A stretch of DNA of 64,000 bases, from NCBI RefSeq assembly GCF_030581005.1, contig NZ_JAUQSX010000010.1, forward strand, positions 186,001 to 250,000. Direction: 5' to 3'. Numbering within the stretch: the first letter of the stretch is position 1; each line of letters begins with the position of its first letter. Origin of the DNA: Hymenobacter mellowenesis. GTDB lineage: Bacteria; Bacteroidota; Bacteroidia; Cytophagales; Hymenobacteraceae. The position numbers and the translations under genes were made by a program. Below, one piece after another: positions 52,169 to 61,026 of this stretch. The notes under the pieces were generated by a model. The model was not told the DNA's origin, ran no database searches, and worked only from the letters and a program-made list of their open reading frames with translations.

Positions 52169-52591
52169 ATGTTCTCCAAACGCCTATTTTTTGCCCTCGC
52201 CGTGGTTGGCAGTGGCGCTTTATCCGGCTGTGCAAATGAGAATGACAGCGTGCCGCCCGAGCTCACCTGTTTCTCGGGGGTGGTGCTGGGCGACCAGTGC
52301 TGGGACGGCGTCCTGATTCAGGTCGACAGCCAGTTTCCGATTGGCAAGGCCATTCAGTTGGCCCCCGCTCCCGACAGCCTGGCCACGACCAACGTCATTG
52401 CGGCCACCAACTCCGCCGATTTTGGCAGCCTGCTCAACCGGCGGGGCCAACGCGTATATTTCACCTACAATACCGACCCCAACCACCAGGCCACGGTGCG
52501 CGTGTGCACCACCTACAGGGCGCCGCTTTCTGTTCCGCATCTGGTGGTGGCCAACCTCTCGGGCGTGCCCTGCGGCGTGCTCAACCGCTAA
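52169..52591 (+). CDS. Small lipoprotein, twin 2
   Basis: A 140 aa paralogue of the previous gene: lipobox LSGC, then CFSGVVLGDQCWDGVLIQVD, FPIGKAIQL, RRGQRVYFTY and Cys in VRVCTTY and GVPCGV. The two genes are 30 nt apart and probably co-transcribed. Their divergence is large enough that this is an old duplication. A bidirectional terminator follows. Confidence 0.72.
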   Translation: MFSKRLFFALAVVGSGALSGCANENDSVPPELTCFSGVVLGDQCWDGVLIQVDSQFPIGKAIQLAPAPDSLATTNVIAATNSADFGSLLNRRGQRVYFTYNTDPNHQATVRVCTTYRAPLSVPHLVVANLSGVPCGVLNR

Positions 52592-52624
52592 GCCGGTAAG
52601 CAACGAGCCGGGTTGCAGCCATCG

Positions 52625-52654
52625 AAAAAGGCGACCCGTGGAGGTCGCCTTTTT
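52625..52654. terminator. Bidirectional terminator between twin lipoproteins and the desaturase
   Basis: AAAAAGGCGACC / GGTCGCCTTTTT stem with A and T runs on either side; works for both convergent genes. Confidence 0.9.
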
Positions 52655-52680
52655 GGCAAAAAACACGTGGGCGCGGCGGC

Positions 52681-53685
52681 TTACGCCGACAGCAGTTCCT
52701 TGTCCGGCACGCTCTGGTCTTTCAGGGTAGCGTTGCCGCGCTCCTTGCGCGTGATGCGCGAGTACAGGCTAATTTCTTGGTCGAACAGGAAGCGGAAGAA
52801 GAGCTTGGTGTAGCTGGTGTGGGCCAGCAGCGGCTCGTAGAACTCGGGCGCCAGGGCCTTGATTTTGGGCAGGTTGTTCCACGGAATGCTGGGCATGTCG
52901 TGGTGCTCGTTGTGGAAGCCCACGTTAAGGTTGATGCCGTTGAGGCGGCCGTAGTAGGAATAGGTTTCCTGCTCGGGGCTGAGCGTCAGGTAGTGCTCCT
53001 GAATCCAGCGGGCGCCCAGCGGGTGCAGGCCCACCGAGAACCAGAAGCTCAGAAACAAATACAGCAGGGCCGTCCAGCCGAAGAAGTAGACGATGGCCAC
53101 GTTGAAGGCCAGTTGGGCCACGATGTTGGCCGCCACGTACTTATCGATGGTGGCCACCTCGCGGCAGCGCGCCGTGCGGATGACCTGAAACAGCGGGAAG
53201 AAAAACAGCCAGATGGCCTTGCCAATGCTGTAGTTGTGAATCAGCTTGGCCTCGTACCAGTCGGGCAGGTCGGCATCGAGCTCGTGCACGCCCTGAAAAA
53301 CGTGGTGCTTGATGTGGAAATTCTTGAAGCTGATGGCCGTGGGAAATACCGACGGAAAATTGGCCAGAATGCCGGTGGCCACGTTCTGCCACAGCTTGCG
53401 GAAAACCAGGTTGTGCGCCGCTTCGTGAATCACCACAAACAGCGTGTGCGAGAAAAACGCGCCCACCAAATAGGCCACCGGGATGGTCCAGTACCAGGCC
53501 TGGTTGCGCAGCAGGTAGGCCAGCGCCACTTGGGCCACCACGCAGCCCGCGCCGATGAGGAAGGTGGTGGGGTTGCGCGTCATCAGCTGCTTCACCTCGG
53601 GGTGGGCCTTGATGATTTGGCGGGTGCGCACGCGGTGCGGCTCGGTGGCCGTGGCCACGGTGAAAGCGGTAGGAGCTGATGCCAT
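52681..53685 (-). CDS. Fatty acid/sphingolipid desaturase, DES1-like
   Basis: A 334 aa membrane di-iron desaturase. The three His boxes are HEAAH (87-91), HIKHH (124-128) and HNEHH (258-262), with four hydrophobic segments. The text around them (HPEVKQLM, GLHPLGARWIQEHYL, ETYSYYGRLNGINLNVGFHNEHHDMP, SLYSRITR) follows eukaryotic dihydroceramide Delta4-desaturase DES1 almost in order, including the N-terminal sphingolipid-specific part. Some Bacteroidota make sphingolipids, so a role on long-chain bases or ceramides is plausible but not shown. A candidate TATTTTTG box lies upstream. Confidence 0.88.
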   Translation of the reverse strand: MASAPTAFTVATATEPHRVRTRQIIKAHPEVKQLMTRNPTTFLIGAGCVVAQVALAYLLRNQAWYWTIPVAYLVGAFFSHTLFVVIHEAAHNLVFRKLWQNVATGILANFPSVFPTAISFKNFHIKHHVFQGVHELDADLPDWYEAKLIHNYSIGKAIWLFFFPLFQVIRTARCREVATIDKYVAANIVAQLAFNVAIVYFFGWTALLYLFLSFWFSVGLHPLGARWIQEHYLTLSPEQETYSYYGRLNGINLNVGFHNEHHDMPSIPWNNLPKIKALAPEFYEPLLAHTSYTKLFFRFLFDQEISLYSRITRKERGNATLKDQSVPDKELLSA

Positions 53686-53736
53686 AAAGAACTGGAAGCG
53701 GGCGCGGCGCTAAGAAGCAGCGCCTGGGCTTTCAGA

Positions 53737-53744
53737 CAAAAATA
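53737..53744 (-). promoter_or_regulatory. Candidate -7 box for the desaturase
   Basis: On the minus strand this reads TATTTTTG, an exact TAnnTTTG match, about 50 nt upstream of the desaturase start codon. No good -33 element is seen. Confidence 0.4.
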
Positions 53745-53778
53745 CGGCAAATTGGTTCAGCGCGAGGCGCCGGCAGGC

Positions 53779-54177
53779 CTACATCTGCCGCAGCCAAACC
53801 TTGGCGGTTTCGATGTCGTCGAACGTCGACACCACCGGGCTGCTGCCCGTGAACTGCAGGGTGAGGTCGGTGGAAAGGCGGCTGTAGACGTTGGGCGAAT
53901 ACACCCAGGCAAAATATTGCAGCCCGGCCCCGGCCATGGCCGGAAACCAGACCTTGCCGGCCCATTCGGCAGCCTCGCTCCACATGCTGGTCACGCCGGT
54001 GTTGTCGTTCAGCACTTTGTGGCAGCGCTGCCCCTGCATCAGGCGCAGCATTTCGTGGCCACCGTGCTGCACCGAAGTCAGGTCCTGGTCGCCGTGCCAG
54101 TCGGCCAGCAGCCATTCCTCCAGGTGGTCGTAGCTAATGGTGATGTGAGGGGTTTCGAGTAAGGTTTGTAAGGACAT
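53779..54177 (-). CDS. SpoIIAA/STAS-like conserved protein
   Basis: A 132 aa protein. The pattern ITISYDHLEEWLLADWHGDQ, MLRLMQGQRCHKVLNDNTGV, WFPAMAGAGLQYFAWVYSPN and VSTFDDIETAKVWL is a recurrent small family in Cytophagales with a SpoIIAA/STAS-like alpha/beta layout. No catalytic residues are evident. ATG 54177 was chosen because an upstream extension adds a Cys/Pro-rich tail with no match. Function unknown. Confidence 0.75.
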   Translation of the reverse strand: MSLQTLLETPHITISYDHLEEWLLADWHGDQDLTSVQHGGHEMLRLMQGQRCHKVLNDNTGVTSMWSEAAEWAGKVWFPAMAGAGLQYFAWVYSPNVYSRLSTDLTLQFTGSSPVVSTFDDIETAKVWLRQM

Positions 54178-54542
54178 AGCGGGAATAGGAGGACAGTGCG
54201 GCGTACTACGGCAAATACGTAGTGAAGGATATCGCACGGGTTCAAATTTAGAGGCAGAACCTCGTTAACAGGTACCGGTTAACTGTTTTAGAACCGCCCG
54301 TTTCACCCGAATAAATACGGAGTCCGCATTTCATCTCCTTGCCATGCCGGCTGAAATCGCCTGTTTTTCAGCCAACGGCTCCGGCTTCCGGTTTAGCTTA
54401 ATTCCGTGGCGCCCGCAAGCCGCAGGCGGCCCGATTTCGTATAGCACTGCACAAGGTTGGGACGGAGTGTAAGGGTGAAGACATTCGCGCGTCTATCCTC
54501 TTGAAACCCGCCGTTCCGGCTTTTCCGACTTCCCTATTCCCC
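54178..54542. other. Intergenic region upstream of msrA
   Basis: About 365 nt between divergent starts. It has a short dyad-rich segment at 54264-54283 (GTTAACAGGTACCGGTTAAC, two GTTAAC sites around GGTACC) that could be a regulator site. No gene, repeat family member or convincing promoter is seen. Confidence 0.4.
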
Positions 54543-55217
54543 ATGAAAAACCGACTGAAATCCTTCGCCAGCGTGAGTTTGCTGGCCTTTGTGTTTGCCT
54601 GTGGCTCGCAGCCCGCGGCCGAGGCCCAGAATCCGCCGCGCTCCACGGCCGGCTTCGCCCCCACCAATCTCACGGGCCTGGCCATGGCCACGTTTGCCGG
54701 TGGCTGCTTCTGGGCGCAGGAAGAGGCCTTTGAGCAAATCAAGGGCGTGAAGCAGGTGGTGAGCGGCTACGCCGGCGGCACCAAGGCCAACCCCACCTAC
54801 GAGGAAGTGGCCGACAAAACCACCGGCCACACCGAAACAGTGCAGATTTACTACGACCCCAAAATCATCAGCTACCAGAAGCTGGCCGACATTTTCTTCA
54901 CCGCCTCGCATGACCCCACCCAGCTCAACCGCCAGGGCAACGACGTGGGGCCGGAGTACCGCTCGGCGGCCTTCTACCGCACGCCCGAGGAGAAGAAAAT
55001 ACTCGAAGCCACCATTGCCCGCGTCAACGCGTCGAAGGAGTACCCGGGCAAGATTGTGACCGAAGTAGTGCCGTTCCAGAAGTTCTGGCCGGCCGAGGAC
55101 TACCACCAGGGCTACTACCGCCTGCACCCCGAAAACCCCTACATCACCCACGTATCGGCCGCCAAGGTGGAGCACGTGCAGAAGGCGTTTCGGAAGGATT
55201 TGAAAAACCCGCTCTAG
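54543..55217 (+). CDS. msrA: Peptide-methionine (S)-S-oxide reductase, lipoprotein form
   Basis: A 224 aa MsrA with a lipobox signal (FVFACGS, C20), so anchored in the envelope. The catalytic motif is GCFW (C55 as the nucleophile), and QVVSGYAGG, YEEVADKTTGHTETVQIYYDP and FFTASHDPTQLNRQGNDVGPEYRS are canonical. The C-terminus (AAKVEHVQKAFRKDLKNPL) has no Cys; C20 and C55 are the only two in the protein, so the usual C-terminal resolving cysteine is missing. It repairs oxidised methionine in exported proteins. A strong terminator follows. Confidence 0.92.
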   Translation: MKNRLKSFASVSLLAFVFACGSQPAAEAQNPPRSTAGFAPTNLTGLAMATFAGGCFWAQEEAFEQIKGVKQVVSGYAGGTKANPTYEEVADKTTGHTETVQIYYDPKIISYQKLADIFFTASHDPTQLNRQGNDVGPEYRSAAFYRTPEEKKILEATIARVNASKEYPGKIVTEVVPFQKFWPAEDYHQGYYRLHPENPYITHVSAAKVEHVQKAFRKDLKNPL

Positions 55218-55246
55218 CAGCCGGAAAAACCTGTTTTTCTGCTTCA

Positions 55247-55283
55247 GCAAAAAGCCCTGGCCAAATCGGTCAGGGCTTTTTGC
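55247..55283. terminator. Terminator after msrA
   Basis: AGCAAAAAGCCCTGGCC / GGTCAGGGCTTTTTGCT stem and T run, 30 nt after the msrA stop. Confidence 0.9.
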
Positions 55284-55369
55284 TGGGGGCTGATTGAGCA
55301 CGGCCGGGGCCTTATCTTTGGTAATGGAAGCGGCATAAACCGGCTTCGTGTTGCCGAGTTTCGCCCGCT

Positions 55370-58300
55370 ATGCCCTCTCCCGCCGTTCTGCCCGCCCTGG
55401 ATTTTGAGCTGCTGTTTGACCTGCTGCCGGCTCCGCACGCAGTGCTGGCGCTCGACGGCACGGTGCTGGGCCTGAACGCGGCCCTGGCCGCCCTGGTGTC
55501 GGCCGAAGCGGCGGCCAGCCTGCCCGGCCAGCCCCTGGCCGCGCTGCGCACCGCCGTCGAAGCCACCGGCGCGGTACTGGCCGCCGCCCCGGCCTGGGCC
55601 GCTGCCCGCGCCGCCGCCCTGGCCGGCACGCCGCAAACGCTGCTCCCCGCAGGGCTGGCCGCACCGCTCCCCACCGCGCCGAATGGCTACTGGCAGACCT
55701 CGCTGCTGGCCGTGCCCGCCACCGGCGCGCCGCGCTACCTGCTGGTGCGCCTGCTGGATGTGACGGCCCAGGTGCAGAGCCAGCAGGCCGCCGCGCAGGA
55801 ACACGAGCAGTTCCGGTTTCTGGCCGAAAACATGCCCCAGCTGGTGTGGGCCACCTCGGCCACGGGCGAGGTGGAGTACACCAACCAGCGCTTCATCGAC
55901 TACACCGGCCACGATGTGCTGCGGCTTGATGCGGCCGCGCGCAACGCCCTGTGGCAGCGCATCATCCATCCCGACGACCTGCCGGGCATGTACGCCCGCT
56001 GGGGCGAGGCCCTGGGTTCGGGCCAGGCGTTTGATTTGGAATTCCGAATGCGCGGCACCGACGGCGAGTTTCGTTGGTTCGACTCGCACGTGATGGTGCA
56101 GCGCGACGATACCGGGCAGGTGCGGCGCTGGTTTGGGGCCTGCACCGATGTGGACGCCCGGCACCGGGCCCAGCTGCAGCTGGAGCAGCAGCAGGCCCAC
56201 ATGCAGCGCATTCTGGACCAACTGCCGCTGACTATCAGCACGATGTCGGGGCCGGAGCTGACGTTCAGCTTCCTGTCGGCCAAGGCCCGGGAAGCCATGG
56301 GCGAGCGCGCCGTGGTGGGCCGCAGCGTGGCCGATAGCCTGCCCGAAGTGGCCGCCCAGGGCTACGTTCGGCTGCTGAACGAGGTGCGCGAAAGCGGCCA
56401 GCCCCACTTTGGCTTCGAGGAGCCCACCCAGTTGATTGACCCGGCCACTGGCGAGCCGCAGACGCGCTACAACGACTACGGCTACGTGCCCCTGCGCGAC
56501 GAGGACGGCACCAGCGTGCTGGCCTACGGCATCGACGTGACCGAGCAGGTGCTGGCTCGCCAGCGCAGCCAGGCCCTGCAGGCCGAGGCCCAGGCCGCCG
56601 ACCAGCGCCTGCGCCGCGTGACCGAGAGCCTGCCTTCCATCACCTTCATCAGCGACCAGGAGGGGCAGGTGCTTTACCTCAGCCCGCAGTGGTACGCCTA
56701 CACCGGCACCACCGCCGCCGACGACCTTGACCGCGCCTGGAAAGCCTGCCTGCACCCCGACGACCAGGCCCGCGTGGCCGCCGCCTACGCCGCCGCGCTG
56801 GCCGCCGGCACGCCCTGGCGCTACGAGCTGCGCCTTCGCCGACACGATGGCCAGTTTCGCTGGTTTGTGAGCCAGGGTGTGCCCGAGCCGCTGGAAGACG
56901 CTCAAGCCGCCGGCCGTCTGCGGCAATGGTTCGGCTCCGACCTGGATATTCATGAGCTGCACGAGACGCAGGAGCGCCTGGAGGCCAAGGACCAGCAGCT
57001 CAGCCAGATTCTGGAGCAACTGCCGGCTTTCGTGGCCACGCTGGCCGGGCCGGAGCACCGTTACTCGTTCTTCAACCCGGCCTATGCCCAGCTGGTGGGC
57101 CATCGCGCCCGCCTGGGCCAGCCCGTGGCCGAGTTGCTGCCCGACCTGGCCGAGCAAGGCCTGGCCAAACTGCTGGACCACGTGTACCGCACCGGCGAAA
57201 CCCAGGTGCGCCAGGAGCTGCCGTTGCGCTTGCGCAACCCCGGCCAGCCCGAAACCCTTACCTACGTCGACCTGACCTACCTGGCCCTGCGCAACGAGCG
57301 CGGCGAGGTAGACAGCGTGCTAAGCTTTTCGAAGGACGTGACGGTGCGCGTGCAGGCCCGCCAGCAGGCCGAGCTGCTGACCGCCGAAATGCAGCAGCGC
57401 GACGAACAGCTGCGCGCCCTCACGGCGGCCGTACCGGTGTTCATCTTCAACTTCGACCCGCAGGGCGCCATCACCTACACCAACCCCTACTTCTACGAGT
57501 ACACCGGCCTGAACCCCGCCGGCCCGCTCGACGAGGCCTGGGAGGCACTGTACGAGGCCGACCGCGCCGCCCTGGGTGCAGTGGCACAGGCCGCCATGGC
57601 CCAGGGCCAGCCTTGGCAGGGCACTTTCCGGGTGCGGCGACGCGATGGCGCGCTGCGCTGGTTCCAGACCAAGGCCCAGCCCTACGCCGACGCGGCCGGG
57701 CAGCTGGCCGGCTTCAGCGCGGCTACGGTGGAGGTGCACGAGCTGCAAACGCGCACCGAGGAGCTGGAGCGCACCCGCACCGACTTCACGGCCCTGGCCA
57801 ACAACATGGCCCAGCTGGCCTGGATGGCCGACCAGGACGGCCGCATTTTCTGGTACAACCAGCAGTGGTACGACTACACGGGCGCCACGCCGGAGGAGGC
57901 CCTGGCCCAGGAGTGGCTCCCGGCCTACCACCCCGAGCACATGGCGGCCGTGAACGCGCGCTACCTGGCCGCCATTGCGGGCGGCGAAACCTACGAAGAC
58001 ACCTTCCCGCTGCGGCGGCACGACGGCGAATACCGCTGGTTTCTGAGCCGGGCGCGGCCCATTCGGGACGCGGCTACTGGCGCGGTGCTGCGCTGGTTCG
58101 GCACCAATACCGACGTGACCGAGCTGCGCCAGCTGCAGGACCGACTGGGCGAGAGCGAGGAGGAGCTGCGCATTCAGGCCGAGAGCATTCCGCAGCAGGT
58201 GTGGACGGCCCGCCCCGACGGCACGGTGGACTTCTACAACCACCGCACGGCCGCCTACGTGGGCGTGTCGATGGAGAAAAACGGCGCCGCCCACTGGCTC

Positions 58301-59608
58301 GAATTCGTGCACCCCGACGACCGGGACCTGATGCAGGCCCGCTGGCAGCAGGCCATTGCCAGCCAGCGCTACTACGAAGCTGAGTTCCGCCTGCGCCGCT
58401 ACGACGGCGAGTACCGCTGGTTTCTGGGCCAGGCGCAGGCCCGCCGCGCGCCCGGCGGCCAGGTAGTGAAGTGGTACGGCACGAGCACTGACGTGCACCA
58501 GCAGCGCCAGCTGCAGGAGCAGGTGCTGGCCGGCCAGACGCGCTTCCAGCAACTGCTCGAAACCCTACCCCAGATGGCCTGGACGTCGCGCCCCGACGGC
58601 CGCATCAACTACTACAATCAGCGTTGGTACGACTTCACGGGCGCCACTTTTGAGGAGCTGCGCGACTGGGGCTGGGAGCAATTTATGCACCCCGACGACC
58701 AGCCCGCCTCCCTGCGCCGCTGGCAGCACAGCCTGGCCACCGGCGAGCCGTTCGAGACCGAGAACCGCTGGCGCAACGAGCAGGGCGAGTACCGCTGGTT
58801 TCTGGTGCGGGCCGAGGCTATTCGGGACTCGTCGGGGGCCGTGGTGCTGTGGGTGGGGGCCAACACCGACGTACAGGACTTCAAGCAGGTGCAGCTTCAG
58901 CTGGAGGAGCAGAACGCCCGCCTGCTGCGCACCAATGAGGACCTCGACAACTTCGTGTACACGGCCTCGCACGACCTCAAGCAGCCTATCAACAACATGG
59001 CCGGCATTTTTGAGGAGCTGACCCGCACGGCCTACTTCCGCGACCCCGACGCCATCAAGCTCATCAGCTATTTTGAGCGGGCGCTGGGCCAGATTTTCGG
59101 CACCATCGACGACCTGAGCGCCATTGTGCGCGGGCAGCGCCAGCAGCAGGAGGTGCCCGCAGAAACCGTGGCCCTGGCCCCGCTGGCCGCCGAAATCATT
59201 AACAGCCTGCAGGACCAGGTGACGCAGCTCGGGGCCACTTTCGAGCTGGATTTCGACACCTGCCCCACCATCACCTTCGTGCGGCCCAACCTGCAGAGCC
59301 TGCTCTACAACCTCATCAGCAACTCGCTGAAGTATGCCGACCCCGAGCGGGCGCCCGTCGTCCGCCTCAGCTGCAGCCCCGATGCCATCACCGGCCGCCC
59401 CATCCTCACCGTGGCCGACAACGGGCTGGGCATCGACATGGAGCGCTACGGCGACCAGCTTTTTCAGCTTTTCCGGCGCTTTCATACCCACGTCGAGGGC
59501 ACGGGCATGGGCCTCTATCTGGTCAATCGCATCGTGCAAATCCACGGCGGCCGGCTGGAGGTGAGCAGCGCCGTAGGCGAGGGCACCACGTTCCGCATTC
59601 ATCTGTAG
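55370..59608 (+). CDS. Nine-PAS cytoplasmic sensor histidine kinase
   Basis: A 1412 aa kinase without membrane segments. Nine PAS folds run from residue ~10 to ~1180; most end with a WFG-x-TDV type PAC motif (WFGACTDV, WFGTNTDV, WYGTSTDV). PAS3 and PAS5 share the STMSGPE / ATLAGPE N-terminal type with the PAS-only protein at 29797. A HisKA-like segment follows (FVYTASHDLKQPINNMAG; phospho-acceptor H1201), then HATPase_c motifs NLISNSLKYA, DNGLGID and GTGMGLYLVNRIV. No receiver domain is attached and no response regulator is adjacent, so its partner is elsewhere. Confidence 0.93.
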   Translation: MPSPAVLPALDFELLFDLLPAPHAVLALDGTVLGLNAALAALVSAEAAASLPGQPLAALRTAVEATGAVLAAAPAWAAARAAALAGTPQTLLPAGLAAPLPTAPNGYWQTSLLAVPATGAPRYLLVRLLDVTAQVQSQQAAAQEHEQFRFLAENMPQLVWATSATGEVEYTNQRFIDYTGHDVLRLDAAARNALWQRIIHPDDLPGMYARWGEALGSGQAFDLEFRMRGTDGEFRWFDSHVMVQRDDTGQVRRWFGACTDVDARHRAQLQLEQQQAHMQRILDQLPLTISTMSGPELTFSFLSAKAREAMGERAVVGRSVADSLPEVAAQGYVRLLNEVRESGQPHFGFEEPTQLIDPATGEPQTRYNDYGYVPLRDEDGTSVLAYGIDVTEQVLARQRSQALQAEAQAADQRLRRVTESLPSITFISDQEGQVLYLSPQWYAYTGTTAADDLDRAWKACLHPDDQARVAAAYAAALAAGTPWRYELRLRRHDGQFRWFVSQGVPEPLEDAQAAGRLRQWFGSDLDIHELHETQERLEAKDQQLSQILEQLPAFVATLAGPEHRYSFFNPAYAQLVGHRARLGQPVAELLPDLAEQGLAKLLDHVYRTGETQVRQELPLRLRNPGQPETLTYVDLTYLALRNERGEVDSVLSFSKDVTVRVQARQQAELLTAEMQQRDEQLRALTAAVPVFIFNFDPQGAITYTNPYFYEYTGLNPAGPLDEAWEALYEADRAALGAVAQAAMAQGQPWQGTFRVRRRDGALRWFQTKAQPYADAAGQLAGFSAATVEVHELQTRTEELERTRTDFTALANNMAQLAWMADQDGRIFWYNQQWYDYTGATPEEALAQEWLPAYHPEHMAAVNARYLAAIAGGETYEDTFPLRRHDGEYRWFLSRARPIRDAATGAVLRWFGTNTDVTELRQLQDRLGESEEELRIQAESIPQQVWTARPDGTVDFYNHRTAAYVGVSMEKNGAAHWLEFVHPDDRDLMQARWQQAIASQRYYEAEFRLRRYDGEYRWFLGQAQARRAPGGQVVKWYGTSTDVHQQRQLQEQVLAGQTRFQQLLETLPQMAWTSRPDGRINYYNQRWYDFTGATFEELRDWGWEQFMHPDDQPASLRRWQHSLATGEPFETENRWRNEQGEYRWFLVRAEAIRDSSGAVVLWVGANTDVQDFKQVQLQLEEQNARLLRTNEDLDNFVYTASHDLKQPINNMAGIFEELTRTAYFRDPDAIKLISYFERALGQIFGTIDDLSAIVRGQRQQQEVPAETVALAPLAAEIINSLQDQVTQLGATFELDFDTCPTITFVRPNLQSLLYNLISNSLKYADPERAPVVRLSCSPDAITGRPILTVADNGLGIDMERYGDQLFQLFRRFHTHVEGTGMGLYLVNRIVQIHGGRLEVSSAVGEGTTFRIHL

Positions 59609-59675
59609 ACGGCCTCGCGCCAGCCAAGATGCAGGTTGCTTTCTTTGTTGGACCGCACCCTTCTCCAATTTGCCC

Positions 59676-60857
59676 ATGAGCGTTCCTTCCGCCCTGCCCA
59701 CCGTGTCGCTGCAATCCAAGCTGCCCGATGTCGGCGTCAGCATTTTCTCTCAAATGACCGCGCTGGCCCAGGAAACCGGCGCCATCAACCTAGCCCAAGG
59801 TTTTCCCGATTACGACCCGCCGCAGGAGCTGCTGGAGGCCCTGGCCCGCCACGCTCGCACGCCCGGCCACCACCAGTACGCGCCCATGCCCGGCCTGCCG
59901 CGGCTGCGCGAGGCCATTGCCGCCCAGGTGGCCCGCCTCCAGCCCGACGCCCCCGCGCCCGACCCCGCCACCGAAATCACCATCACGGCCGGCGCCACCG
60001 AGGCCCTATATGCCGTGCTGGCGGCCGTGGTACGGCCCGGCGACGAGGTGGTGGTGTTTGAGCCGGCGTATGATTTGTATGGTCCGGCCATTCGGCTGCA
60101 AGGAGGGGTGCCGCGCTACGTGCGCCTGCCGTCGCCCCACTTCCGGCCCGACTGGGACGCCGTGCGCCGCGTGGTGTCGGCCCGCACCCGGCTGGTGATG
60201 GTGAACACGCCCCACAACCCCAGCGGCGCCGTGTTCACGCCCGAGGACTGGGACGCGCTGGACAAGCTGCTGGCCGGCACCAACGCCCTCGTGCTGAGCG
60301 ACGAAGTGTATGAGCACCTGGTGTTTGACAGCGCGTCGCGCATGAGCGCCCGCCAGCACCCGGCGCTGCGCGAGCGGAGCTTCGTGCTCTCGTCCTTCGG
60401 CAAAACCTACCACGCCACGGGCTGGAAAGTGGGCTACTGCATTGCCCCGCCGTCCCTCAGCACCGAGGTACGGCGGGTGCACCAGTTCCTCACCTTCGCC
60501 GTGAGCACGCCCACCCAGCACGCCCTGGCCGACGCCCTCGAAGCCGACCCCACCGACGCCCACGCCCGTGGCCTGGCCCCCTTCTACCAGCAGAAGCGCG
60601 ACCAGTTCCGCACGCTGCTGGCCACCGGCGGCTGGGACCTGCTGCCCGTGCCCGGCGGCTACTTCCAGCTTGCCCGCTACGACGCTTTCTCGCCGGCCTC
60701 CGACCTGGCCTTCGCCCAGTACCTGGCCCGCGAAAAGGGCGTGGCCGTGGTGCCGGTGTCGGCGTTTTACCACGATGGGTTTGATGAGGGACTGGTGCGG
60801 TTTTGCTTCGCGAAGGAGGCCGCCACGCTGGAAGCTGCCGCGGCCCGGCTGCGGTGA
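59676..60857 (+). CDS. Methionine-type aminotransferase (class I/II, YbdL-like)
   Basis: A 393 aa PLP aminotransferase. INLAQGFPDYDPPQELLEAL, YAPMPGLPRLREAIA and ITAGATEALYAVLAAV are typical of the methionine/kynurenine-glutamine aminotransferase group; VNTPHNPSGAVF and the PLP lysine motif SSFGKTYHATGWKVGY are intact. Such enzymes use methionine as donor with keto acids, and their products are cleaned up by omega-amidase. An omega-amidase-type gene is two genes downstream. ATG 59676 is preferred over TTG 59670. Confidence 0.9.
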   Translation: MSVPSALPTVSLQSKLPDVGVSIFSQMTALAQETGAINLAQGFPDYDPPQELLEALARHARTPGHHQYAPMPGLPRLREAIAAQVARLQPDAPAPDPATEITITAGATEALYAVLAAVVRPGDEVVVFEPAYDLYGPAIRLQGGVPRYVRLPSPHFRPDWDAVRRVVSARTRLVMVNTPHNPSGAVFTPEDWDALDKLLAGTNALVLSDEVYEHLVFDSASRMSARQHPALRERSFVLSSFGKTYHATGWKVGYCIAPPSLSTEVRRVHQFLTFAVSTPTQHALADALEADPTDAHARGLAPFYQQKRDQFRTLLATGGWDLLPVPGGYFQLARYDAFSPASDLAFAQYLAREKGVAVVPVSAFYHDGFDEGLVRFCFAKEAATLEAAAARLR

Positions 60858-61026
60858 AGGAGGAATTTCAAGGCGCCATGTAGCGCACCCCGTGCATAAA
60901 GCAGCGGCGAAGCATCGTTACCACGCAGCGTTGTTCTGGCAGTTATCGGTTTCAGAACAGCTTCAAAAGAAAGCCATTGCCCGAAGGCCGCATCGCCGTA
61001 CTTTGGCCCATTCATTTTCCTGCCAT

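Noticed and set aside
55244..57181. Minus-strand open frame (645 codons) opposite the nine-PAS kinase
   Set aside because: Antisense to a clear multi-PAS gene; composition typical of shadow frames.
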